Positions 1 to 6,736 of a DNA stretch of 13,972 nucleotides are shown piece after piece. The position numbers were made by a program, and so were the translations under genes. The notes below the pieces were generated by a model, which was given only the letters and a program-made list of their open reading frames with translations, did not search any database and was not told the origin of the DNA. Position 1 is the first letter of the stretch. Each line of letters begins with the position of its first letter. Source of the stretch: an uncultured Flavobacteriales bacterium (GTDB lineage Bacteria; Bacteroidota; Bacteroidia; CAIKAF01); NCBI GenBank assembly GCA_937925455.1, contig CALEWF010000237.1, forward strand, positions 1 through 13,972, in the 5' to 3' direction.

Positions 1-32
1 ATACGGTTAGCAATCTACACACCCGCTGACCC

Positions 33-70
33 AATTATCAATTACGAATTATCAATTACGAATTGTGAAT
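33..70. repeat. 14-bp direct tandem repeat, about 2.7 units
   Basis: The 14-mer aattatcaattacg occurs at 33-46 and identically at 47-60, followed by a degenerate partial third unit (aattgtgaat) at 61-70. It is purely intergenic. It may be a slippage-prone microrepeat; no function is evident. Confidence 0.8.
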
Positions 71-87
71 ACAATACAATTAATTCA

Positions 88-147
88 TCTTCAAATCCTC
101 TCATTTTCAAATCAATTCATTTCCAAATTGTTTCATTTCCAAATCAT
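88..147. repeat. 16-bp imperfect tandem array, four units
   Basis: Four consecutive units begin at 88, 104, 120 and 136. They share the pattern tttyCAAAT followed by a variable part ending in ttca or tca. The last unit runs directly into the GC-rich repeat at 147. The motif aaatcctctca of the first unit (93-103) is also found directly beside the other GC-rich copy, on the opposite strand at 6484-6494. The array therefore appears to belong to the same composite element, with a different unit number at each locus. Confidence 0.75.
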
Positions 148-298
148 CCGCCCCTGCGGGGCGGACTGCTGCGGATGGAAGTGGAAAGCCCGCAGGGGCG
201 AAGCCCACAGGGCACGGGGTAGCGGGGCTGAGGGCACAAAGACACCGCTACCCCGATGCCATGTGCGGCTGAGCCCCGAGGACTTGCAACGGACAGCC
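147..298 (+). repeat. GC-rich dispersed repeat, copy A
   Basis: This 152-bp block matches the reverse complement of 6333-6483 with, by my count, 11 mismatches and one 1-base gap (about 92% identity). It contains a perfect palindrome at 147-165 (8-bp arms tccgcccc/ggggcgga, 3-base loop). A perfect 11-bp inverted pair lies at 215-225 and 245-255 (cggggtagcgg/ccgctaccccg). A 7-bp pair lies at 264-270 and 295-301. No transposase or open frame belongs to it. It is far more GC-rich than its surroundings. I cannot name the family; it behaves like a non-autonomous intergenic repeat. Confidence 0.85.
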
Positions 299-382
299 GC
301 ACAAAGCAGCCTATTATCAATATGCTAATGAAAATTTTGGGTTTATTGAATATTTCTTGTTTCTTAAAGGAAAATCTTCGTG

Positions 383-390
383 TATCTTAG
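383..390 (+). promoter_or_regulatory. Possible -7 promoter box for pfkA
   Basis: The octamer tatcttag matches the Bacteroidota -7 box TAnnTTTG at all but one fixed position and lies 30 bases before the GTG start. A ttg at 357-359 could serve as the -33 element, but the 23-base gap is long. This is weaker than the other promoter calls here. Confidence 0.3.
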
Positions 391-420
391 TGGCATTATG
401 ATTAAAAACTATCTTTTGCT

Positions 421-1404
421 GTGAAAAATATTGAACAGATTGCCGTTTTTACCTCTGGTGGCGATGCCCCCGGAATGAATGCCTGCATTCGAGCGGTGGT
501 GCGCACCGGCTTATTTAATGGTCTCAAAGTTTGGGGCATACGTCGGGGCTATCAAGGGATGATTGAAAATGACTTTATACAGATGGATTCTTCCTCGGTA
601 AGCAATATTATTCAACGAGGAGGAACTATACTGAAAACTGCCCGTAGCAAAGATTTTATGACTCCTGAAGGGCGTAAAAGAGCTTATGAAAACCTTCGGT
701 CCCGCGGTATAAGTGCCGTTGTGGCCATTGGCGGAGATGGTACATTTACCGGAGCCAGGGTATTTATGAAAGAATATCCGGATATTGATTTTATAGGAAT
801 ACCAGGTACCATTGACAATGACTTATCTGGAACAGATTATACTATCGGATTTGATACTGCCATTAATACTGTGATTGATGCCGTGGACAAAATCAGAGAT
901 ACGGCCGCCAGCCATGACCGTCTTTTTTTTATCGAAGTGATGGGCCGAGATTCAGGGATGATTGCTCTACATTCCGGAATTGGGGTGGGAGCTGAAGCTA
1001 TTTTAATTCCTGAAACCAAAACCTATGTGGACCAGCTGATACATCAATTGAAACGGGGATGGCTACGCAATAAATCTTCTTGCATCATCATTGTGGCTGA
1101 AGGGGATGATACCGGAGGAGCACAAGCGGTAGCCGATGCAGTAAAGCAGCGTTTTACACAATACGATACCCGGGTGAGTATTCTTGGGCATATTCAACGT
1201 GGCGGAAGCCCAACCTGCAACGACCGTATGTTGGGAACCAGGCTAGGTTACGAAGCTGTGGAAGCCCTTGTCCGCGGTAAATCAGGTGTGATGGTGGGAA
1301 TTGTGAATAACCAGGTAGTATATACTCCATTTGAACATGCAATTCGTGATGAGGGAAAAATGAATTTGCAGTTGATGCGAATGGCTGAAATTCTTTCCAT
1401 GTAA
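421..1404 (+). CDS. pfkA: ATP-dependent 6-phosphofructokinase
   Basis: Phosphorylates fructose 6-phosphate to fructose 1,6-bisphosphate with ATP, the committing step of glycolysis, in the cytosol. The 327-residue product has the usual length of bacterial PfkA. It shows the N-terminal nucleotide loop TSGGDAPGMNA (11-21), GGDG at 104-107 (Gly107 is the residue typical of ATP users; PPi users carry Asp), the catalytic PGTIDND loop (128-134, base Asp132), the substrate-binding MGR (174-176) and QRGGSP (259-264). The start is GTG at 421; an ATG at 398 is out of frame and stops at once, and no in-frame ATG lies before the conserved N-terminus. Arg24 and Arg28 align with E. coli effector-site Arg21 and Arg25. 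The place of E. coli Arg54 appears to be Ser57, so allosteric control may differ. priA follows 7 bp downstream and is probably co-transcribed. Confidence 0.97.
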   Translation: MKNIEQIAVFTSGGDAPGMNACIRAVVRTGLFNGLKVWGIRRGYQGMIENDFIQMDSSSVSNIIQRGGTILKTARSKDFMTPEGRKRAYENLRSRGISAVVAIGGDGTFTGARVFMKEYPDIDFIGIPGTIDNDLSGTDYTIGFDTAINTVIDAVDKIRDTAASHDRLFFIEVMGRDSGMIALHSGIGVGAEAILIPETKTYVDQLIHQLKRGWLRNKSSCIIIVAEGDDTGGAQAVADAVKQRFTQYDTRVSILGHIQRGGSPTCNDRMLGTRLGYEAVEALVRGKSGVMVGIVNNQVVYTPFEHAIRDEGKMNLQLMRMAEILSM

Positions 1405-1411
1405 AGTACGG

Positions 1412-3907
1412 ATGACTATGGTATCCGGTTCACAAAGTTGTTCTTCCTGGATTGAAGTAATCTTACCATTGGCATTGCCTCGCCAACTAACGTATGGTGT
1501 GCCTGATACCATGCAAACCAAACTTCAATCAGGATGTAGGGTAGTAGTGCAGGTTGGCAAAAATAAAATGTACACTGCTTTGGTATATCGTACCCAGGTA
1601 CCTGCCCCCGAAGGTTATCAGGCTAAGCCCATTCTCGAAATTTTAGATGACCAGCCAGTAGTTACTTCCGGCCAGATTCGTTTTTGGGAATGGATTACCT
1701 CTTATTATATGTGTACACTGGGTGAAGTAATGAATGTGGCTTTACCCTCAGGCCTGCGTCTAGCCGCTGAAAATAAGTATATATTAGCAATTCGTGATAT
1801 TGACCTGAATATTCTTAATAATCGGGAATATCTTATCGTTGAGGCTTTGTTACATCGCTCCTCCCTATCGTTGGATGACATTGTTAAACTTCTTGGCATA
1901 AAAACCGTTCAGCCATACATTAAAAGTTTGATTGAAAAAGGTTATCTGGCCGTTGAGCAGGAAATGAAAAAAGGCTTTGTGCCTAAAACTGAAACTTACA
2001 TTGAACTTACCGAAACAGCTTATCAAGAAGAAAACCTGAAAAAAATATTTGACAACTTAATCAAAGCGCCTAAACAATTAGAAACGCTGATGCGGTTCAT
2101 TCACCTTTCATCGCGTTATACGGCTAAGGTTCGTAAAGTAAAAAAATCAGATTTACTACAATTTGAGCAGGTATCTACCCAAGCCATTCGCGAACTGGTG
2201 AAAAAAAATGTTTTTAAAGAAGTAAAGGTGAAAGTGGGCCGATTTTATGCAGATAATGCTGAAGTGGCTCAGGCTTATTCTCTTACTGATGAACAGCAAC
2301 GCGCCGTTCAGCAGATTAAGGAAGGATTTGCTCAAAACAAACCGGTATTGTTGCATGGCGTTACTTCCAGCGGAAAAACTGAAGTGTATGTATCACTCAT
2401 AAAAGAATATATTGATGCTGGTAAACAGGTATTGTATCTGTTGCCTGAAATAGCTCTTACTACGCAGCTTATTCAACGACTTCAGCGGTATTTTCCAGGT
2501 AAGGTGGGGGTGTATCATTCTCGGTTTAACGAAAATGAACGGGTGGAGGTATGGAATGAAGTGTTGAAGTTTAGTACCGGTAATACGCGGTTTCAAATTA
2601 TTCTGGGAGCAAGGTCTGCCTTGTTTTTGCCATACACCCAATTAGGACTGGTGGTGGTAGACGAAGAGCATGATGCTTCGTTTAAACAGCAAGACCCAGC
2701 CCCTCGATATAATGCACGCGATGCAGCCATTTATTTAGCTACCCGTCAGCAGGCGCAGGTACTGCTGGGTTCAGCTACGCCATCCCTCGAATCGTATCAT
2801 AATGTGCAAATAGGGAAGTATGCCTTGGCAGAACTCAAAAGCCGGTTTGGTAATGTGTCTTTACCCGAAATTGTTACTGCCGATATAAGATATGAAATCA
2901 AACACAAAAAAATGCAGTCGCATTTTACATCGGTATTACTTCAGGAGATTCAGCAGGCGTTAGATAAGCGAGAACAAGTGATTTTGTTTCAAAATCGCCG
3001 GGGGTATGCCCCTATGTTACAATGTGGTGAATGTGGATGGGTGCCTCAGTGTAAACATTGCGATATTTCGCTTATTTATCATAAAAATTCTGATCAATTA
3101 CGCTGTCACTACTGTGGTTATACCGAACGCATGGTAGATGCATGTAAGGCTTGCGGCAGTGTGAACCTCAATAAAAAAGGATTCGGTACCGAAAAGGTAG
3201 AAGACGAATTGCAACTATTGTATCCTAAAGCCCGTATTGCACGTTTAGACCTGGATACCACAAGGCGTAAGAACGCCTATCAGGAAATATTACAACGGTT
3301 TGCAGATGGTTCTATCGATATATTGGTAGGCACCCAAATGATTACTAAAGGTTTAGATTTTGATCATGTTTCGGTTGTAGGAATATTAAATGCCGATAAT
3401 ATGCTGCACTTTCCAGATTTCAGAGCGCATGAAAGGGCTTACCAACTAATGAGCCAGGTAGCAGGTAGGGCCGGACGACGCAATCAACGTGGCAAAGTGG
3501 TAATACAAACCTACAATCCGCAGCATGCTATCATCCGTCATGTAATTCATCATGATTATGAAGCCATGGCTCGGCAAGAGCTGTTAGAACGTAGTAATTT
3601 CAAGTATCCACCATACTACAAATTCATTGAAATCACACTCAAGGCAACAGATTATGCACAAGTAAAACAGGCGGCCTTGTATTTGGCAAACCTGTTAAAG
3701 CGAACCCTTGGCGATCGAATATTAGGTCCGGAAGTACCTGGTGTGGCACGCATAAGAAATCAGTTTTTATTTCGCATTTTAGTACGTTTGGAACCCGGGG
3801 CACCATTAAATACTTGTAAACAATGGATGCATGCTGCCATGCAAACTGTAAAACAAACTCCCGATGGTAAGCGGGTAATATTTCAAGTGGATGTGGATCC
3901 ATATTAA
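1412..3907 (+). CDS. priA: Primosomal replication-restart helicase PriA
   Basis: DEAH-type 3'-to-5' DNA helicase that recognises abandoned replication forks and reloads the replicative helicase. At 831 residues it is longer than E. coli PriA (about 730). The order is complete: an N-terminal 3'-OH-binding domain (roughly 10-115), a winged-helix-like part (about 135-280), Walker A GVTSSGKT (316-323), DEEH (417-420), GSATP (453-457), then a zinc module with eight cysteines (538, 541, 547, 550, 565, 568, 578, 581) inside helicase lobe 2, and motif VI QVAGRAGR (682-689). The C-terminal domain carries the family's YPPY motif (about 732-735). Translation starts at ATG 1412, with a second in-frame ATG six bases later. 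It lies 7 bp behind pfkA, an arrangement with no obvious functional logic beyond shared transcription. Confidence 0.97.
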   Translation: MTMVSGSQSCSSWIEVILPLALPRQLTYGVPDTMQTKLQSGCRVVVQVGKNKMYTALVYRTQVPAPEGYQAKPILEILDDQPVVTSGQIRFWEWITSYYMCTLGEVMNVALPSGLRLAAENKYILAIRDIDLNILNNREYLIVEALLHRSSLSLDDIVKLLGIKTVQPYIKSLIEKGYLAVEQEMKKGFVPKTETYIELTETAYQEENLKKIFDNLIKAPKQLETLMRFIHLSSRYTAKVRKVKKSDLLQFEQVSTQAIRELVKKNVFKEVKVKVGRFYADNAEVAQAYSLTDEQQRAVQQIKEGFAQNKPVLLHGVTSSGKTEVYVSLIKEYIDAGKQVLYLLPEIALTTQLIQRLQRYFPGKVGVYHSRFNENERVEVWNEVLKFSTGNTRFQIILGARSALFLPYTQLGLVVVDEEHDASFKQQDPAPRYNARDAAIYLATRQQAQVLLGSATPSLESYHNVQIGKYALAELKSRFGNVSLPEIVTADIRYEIKHKKMQSHFTSVLLQEIQQALDKREQVILFQNRRGYAPMLQCGECGWVPQCKHCDISLIYHKNSDQLRCHYCGYTERMVDACKACGSVNLNKKGFGTEKVEDELQLLYPKARIARLDLDTTRRKNAYQEILQRFADGSIDILVGTQMITKGLDFDHVSVVGILNADNMLHFPDFRAHERAYQLMSQVAGRAGRRNQRGKVVIQTYNPQHAIIRHVIHHDYEAMARQELLERSNFKYPPYYKFIEITLKATDYAQVKQAALYLANLLKRTLGDRILGPEVPGVARIRNQFLFRILVRLEPGAPLNTCKQWMHAAMQTVKQTPDGKRVIFQVDVDPY

Positions 3908-3998
3908 GAAATTCAATTCTACTATGAATGGGCTATTAGTTAGATAGTGACTTTGTCATTAAGAATTTACCTAATCAACAACGCTTCGGAATAAACCT

Positions 3999-4006
3999 TA
4001 TCTTTG
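3999..4006 (+). promoter_or_regulatory. -7 promoter box before the agmatinase-like gene
   Basis: tatctttg is a perfect match to the Bacteroidota -7 consensus TAnnTTTG, 20 bases before the ATG at 4027. No good -33 TTTG is visible at normal spacing. The gap between priA and this gene is 119 bp, so a separate promoter is sensible. Confidence 0.55.
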
Positions 4007-4026
4007 CAGCTTAAAATTTATTTAGC

Positions 4027-5124
4027 ATGGCTAAATCAGAAAAAAAACCAACGTTTGACCCCAACGGTCCAGCCGGTGCCCATTATGGTATTTTTGGACT
4101 TCCTTACAGTGCAGAGCAGGCAGATTTAATTCTCATTCCTGTGCCTTGGGATGTGACGGTTAGCTATGCTACCGGTGCTGCCAAAGGTCCTGCAGCTATT
4201 TTGGAAGCCAGCCGCCAGGTAGATCTTTTTTTGGCCGATGTGCCTCATGCTTGGAATAACGCCGTGTATATGCTTCCATTGCCTGAAGAATTACGCAAAC
4301 GCAGTAAAAAAGCCAGGAAATACGCTGAAGCCTACATTCATTTGCTTACCGAACAACCCGAACAGGCCGAAACTGATAGAGCCAAACAGATGTTGGCTTT
4401 TGTAAATGCTGAATGTGCATTTATGAACGACTGGGTGTATAATCAAGCAAAAAAAATTCTACAAGCAGGTAAGATGGTTGCCCTTATAGGCGGGGATCAC
4501 TCCACGCCACTGGGACTTATGAAGGCTTTGTCTGAAAAATATTCTTACAGTATTTTACAAATTGATGCTCATGCAGATTTACGTATTGCCTATGAAAATT
4601 TTACTTACAGCCACGCCAGTATTATGTATAATGCCCTTCAGCTTAAGGGCTTGAGAAACTTGGTACAGGTTGGTATTCGCGACTGGTGCCAGCAAGAGCA
4701 AGATATTTTTCAACAGTCGAAAGACCGTATCAACATGTTTACAGATGAGCAGCTTAAAAACCAACAATATGCCGGAAAGACGTGGAATGAGCTATGCGAT
4801 GAAATCATTGCCAACTTAGCTGATAAGGTGTACATTAGTTTTGATATAGATGGATTAGACCCAAAACTTTGCCCCAACACAGGTACACCGGTTCCCGGTG
4901 GATTAGAATTTCATGAGGCATTATTTTTAATTAAAAAAGTGGTGCAAAGCGGCCGTCAACTCATTGGATTCGATGTGGTAGAAGTAGCCCCGGGTAAAAA
5001 TGAATGGGATGCCAATGTAGGAGCTAGACTCATTTATCAATTGGCTAATCAAATGTTTGTAAGCTCAAAAAAATCAAAAACTGCCGCTACGAAAAGGTCT
5101 GCCCAAAAAAAATTATCACAATAA
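4027..5124 (+). CDS. Agmatinase/ureohydrolase family protein (probable agmatinase)
   Basis: A binuclear-manganese ureohydrolase, probably hydrolysing agmatine to putrescine and urea or acting on a related guanidino compound. All six expected metal ligands are visible: His158 in GGDH (155-158), Asp180/His182/Asp184 in IDAHAD, and Asp273/Asp275 in SFDIDGLDP. The SHAS motif at 195-198 and GTPVPGG at 286-292 resemble agmatinases more than arginases; formimidoylglutamase is a less likely alternative. At 365 residues it exceeds typical agmatinases (about 300). The extra length comes from a charged, probably helical insertion around 88-140 and a Lys/Ser/Ala-rich basic tail from about 347. It has its own promoter box and is followed after 18 bp by a DHS-like gene, which points to polyamine metabolism. 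I withhold the symbol speB because the substrate is not proven. Confidence 0.88.
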   Translation: MAKSEKKPTFDPNGPAGAHYGIFGLPYSAEQADLILIPVPWDVTVSYATGAAKGPAAILEASRQVDLFLADVPHAWNNAVYMLPLPEELRKRSKKARKYAEAYIHLLTEQPEQAETDRAKQMLAFVNAECAFMNDWVYNQAKKILQAGKMVALIGGDHSTPLGLMKALSEKYSYSILQIDAHADLRIAYENFTYSHASIMYNALQLKGLRNLVQVGIRDWCQQEQDIFQQSKDRINMFTDEQLKNQQYAGKTWNELCDEIIANLADKVYISFDIDGLDPKLCPNTGTPVPGGLEFHEALFLIKKVVQSGRQLIGFDVVEVAPGKNEWDANVGARLIYQLANQMFVSSKKSKTAATKRSAQKKLSQ

Positions 5125-5142
5125 CTTTAATTTAGTACAGAT

Positions 5143-6114
5143 ATGAAAGGTCCTATCTCACAATTCATAGAAAAAAATTTTCTGCATTTTAATGCTGCGG
5201 CCTTAGTGGATGCAGCCAAAGGATACGAATCGCATTTACTCGATAATGGGAAGATGATGATAACCCTGGCCGGTGCCATGAGTACTGCCGAACTAGGAAA
5301 GTCGTTGGCTGAAATGATTCGTCAAGACAAAGTGCATATCATTTCTTGTACCGGTGCTAACCTGGAAGAAGATATTATGAACTTAGTGGCTCACAATTCT
5401 TATAAACGAGTACCTCATTACCGCGATTTAAGCCCGCAAGATGAGTGGGAACTGTTAGAAAATCATTACAACCGGGTAACCGATACGTGCATACCGGAAG
5501 AAGAAGCATTTCGCCGCCTGCAGAAACATTTATATCGGGTATGGAATAAAGCCGACAAGGCTGGTGAGCGTTATTTCCCGCATGAATACATGTATCAAAT
5601 GATTCTTTCCGGCGAGCTGGAGCAATACTATGAAATTGACCCAAAGGACAGTTGGATGGTAGCTGCTGCACAAAAGAATTTACCCATCGTTGTTCCCGGA
5701 TGGGAAGACAGTACCATGGGTAATATTTTTGCATCATATTGCATCAAAGGCGAATTTAAGCCCTCTACCATGAAAAGTGGCATTGAATACATGATGTGGC
5801 TGGCTGACTGGTACACCAAAAACTGTCATGGAAAAGGTGTTGGATTTTTTCAGATAGGCGGTGGTATTGCTGGTGATTTCCCCATCTGTGTAGTACCCAT
5901 GTTGTATCAAGACATGGAAATGCATGATATTCCTTTCTGGGCTTATTTCTGTCAGATTTCTGACTCTACCACTTCTTACGGAAGTTACAGCGGAGCTGTG
6001 CCCAATGAAAAAATTACCTGGGGTAAGCTGGGCATTGATACACCCAAGTTTGTTATAGAAAGCGATGCCACCATTGTAGCTCCCCTCATTTTTGCCTATG
6101 TGTTGGGATGGTAG
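5143..6114 (+). CDS. Deoxyhypusine-synthase-like protein
   Basis: Homologous to deoxyhypusine synthase (DHS), an NAD-dependent enzyme that takes the aminobutyl group of spermidine through an imine on an active-site lysine. The 323-residue product keeps the NAD-region motif TGANLEED (70-77), GWEDSTMGNIFASY (186-199) and the C-terminal SGAVPNEKITWGKLGID, where Lys295 corresponds to the catalytic lysine of human DHS (Lys329, in SWGK). The glycine motif is GGGIAGDFP (239-247), whereas eukaryotic DHS has GGGVVKHH, so the active-site histidine is absent. Bacteria lack eIF5A, the DHS target, so a different amine acceptor is expected. Known relatives include plant homospermidine synthase, which evolved from DHS. 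The upstream agmatinase-like gene supports a polyamine role such as transfer to putrescine or agmatine. That product is inference. The start ATG 5143 is clear. Confidence 0.9.
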   Translation: MKGPISQFIEKNFLHFNAAALVDAAKGYESHLLDNGKMMITLAGAMSTAELGKSLAEMIRQDKVHIISCTGANLEEDIMNLVAHNSYKRVPHYRDLSPQDEWELLENHYNRVTDTCIPEEEAFRRLQKHLYRVWNKADKAGERYFPHEYMYQMILSGELEQYYEIDPKDSWMVAAAQKNLPIVVPGWEDSTMGNIFASYCIKGEFKPSTMKSGIEYMMWLADWYTKNCHGKGVGFFQIGGGIAGDFPICVVPMLYQDMEMHDIPFWAYFCQISDSTTSYGSYSGAVPNEKITWGKLGIDTPKFVIESDATIVAPLIFAYVLGW

Positions 6115-6193
6115 TGATGTGAAAAGATTACTTACGATAGATTAAATACTATAGAGTAGCTAAGCAGGGAAAGAATTATTTTAATCCCGAATT

Positions 6194-6227
6194 AAGCAAT
6201 AAGACATTTTATGTCGAACTATTGCTT
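6194..6227 (+). terminator. Possible terminator hairpin after the DHS-like gene
   Basis: An 8-bp outer stem aagcaata/tattgctt (6194-6201 with 6220-6227) encloses a 5-bp inner stem gacat/atgtc (6203-6207 with 6211-6215). Only a short ttta follows. It lies 80 bases after the stop codon. The stem is AT-rich and the U-tract weak, so the call is tentative. Confidence 0.4.
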
Positions 6228-6332
6228 TTATGAGGTTAACCCCGATTTAGAAATTGTAATTCATTCCATTTAGCTTAACTGAACATTTTAAATTTCTTAT
6301 TAGCAATTTAAAAAGCATATAGCTGCTTAAGG

Positions 6333-6483
6333 GGCTGTCCGTTACAAGTCCTCGGGGCTCAGCCACACATGGCATCGGGGTAGCGGTGTCTTCGTGCCCT
6401 CAGCCCCGCTACCCCGTGCACTGTGGGCTTCGCCCCTGTGGGCTTTTCACTTCCATCCCCAGCAGTACGCCCTTTGGGGCGGA
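6333..6483 (-). repeat. GC-rich dispersed repeat, copy B (inverted relative to copy A)
   Basis: The reverse complement aligns end to end with 147-298. The 11-bp inverted pair (cggggtagcgg/ccgctaccccg) is fully conserved. The palindrome at the other end is partly decayed, with arms reduced and a changed loop, and the 7-bp stem seen in copy A is shortened to about 4 bp. Homology seems to continue on both sides. aaatcctctca (reverse strand, 6484-6494) matches the start of the 16-bp array by copy A. gctgctt/agcatat at 6314-6328 mirrors aagcagc...atatgct at 304-326. Confidence 0.85.
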
Positions 6484-6500
6484 TGAGAGGATTTTCGGCA

Positions 6501-6651
6501 TCATTCCGTTTGGAACGAAGCAAAGCAAAGCAATCTGTATGTTACAAGGCATGTGCTTTCGTAGAAAGAGATTGTTTCGACTTATACTAAGCCCTCGTAA
6601 TGACGCCATGTAGCATACAGATTGCCTCGGGCTGTAGCCCTCGCAATGATG
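6501..6651. repeat. Cluster of three REP-like palindromic units
   Basis: Three units share the ends TCATTnCG and CAATCT(G/C): 6501-6537 on the plus strand, 6568-6605 and 6618-6651 on the minus strand. The two minus-strand units also share the core CGAGGGCt. Because units one and three are inverted, 6531-6550 and 6605-6624 form arms that match at 18 of 20 positions, with a small perfect hairpin (ctttc-gta-gaaag, 6556-6568) between them. This resembles repetitive extragenic palindromes; units with a similar tcattgcgagg...caatct shape are familiar from many bacterial genomes. No RAYT transposase is in the window. Confidence 0.65.
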
Positions 6652-6736
6652 CTAAGATTATCAGGGCAACGGGTGAATCCGCCCCTACAAGGCAGAGAAT
6701 CACACGATTTCCCTCAAAAAAATAAATGCATATAAA

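Larger units (their letters stand above)
1..420. other. Gene-free leader region with layered repeats
   Basis: This 420-base stretch before pfkA carries no credible gene. From left to right it holds a 14-bp tandem repeat (33-70), a 16-bp tandem array (88-147), one copy of a GC-rich dispersed repeat (147-298) and an AT-rich stretch leading to the pfkA start. An open frame of 87 codons at 65-328 crosses the repeats, but it is low-complexity at one end and reads through the GC-rich hairpins at the other, so I do not call it. The abrupt change from very AT-rich to very GC-rich DNA at 147 is visible by eye. Confidence 0.8.
6115..6736. other. Gene-free, repeat-rich region between convergent genes
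   Basis: This 622-base stretch separates the converging DHS-like and GT-C genes and has no credible gene. It holds a possible terminator hairpin (6194-6227), an AT-only 9-bp inverted pair (6286-6294 with 6305-6313), copy B of the GC-rich repeat (6333-6483), and three REP-like units (6501-6651). A further GC-rich fragment at about 6664-6690 (gggtgaatccgcccctac) looks like a repeat remnant. Open frames of 66-75 codons lie across the repeats on both strands and are not convincing. Confidence 0.8.

Noticed and set aside
88..147. Possible CRISPR array
   Set aside because: The units are 16 bp, directly adjacent and imperfect, without unique spacers, and no cas gene is present.
65..328. Open frame of 87 codons on the plus strand
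   Set aside because: It is built from the AT-rich tandem array and the GC-rich repeat hairpins, has no family resemblance and is not kept as a frame in the inverted copy.
410..418. tatcttttg as the pfkA promoter box
   Set aside because: It has one base too many between TA and TTTG and sits 2 bases before GTG, so transcription would begin inside the coding region.
5375..5737. Antisense open frame of 120 codons on the minus strand
   Set aside because: It is a shadow of the DHS-like gene, which has clear family motifs throughout on the plus strand.
5143..6114. True deoxyhypusine synthase acting on eIF5A
   Set aside because: The genome type is bacterial, where eIF5A and hypusine are absent, and the histidine-containing glycine motif is missing.
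147..6483. Composite transposon or genomic island bounded by the inverted repeats
   Set aside because: No transposase, integrase or target-site duplication is visible, and the bracketed genes are housekeeping with ordinary composition.
6386..6613. Open frames of 75 (plus) and 66 (minus) codons
   Set aside because: Both lie across copy B and the REP-like units; composition reflects repeats, with no plausible start context.
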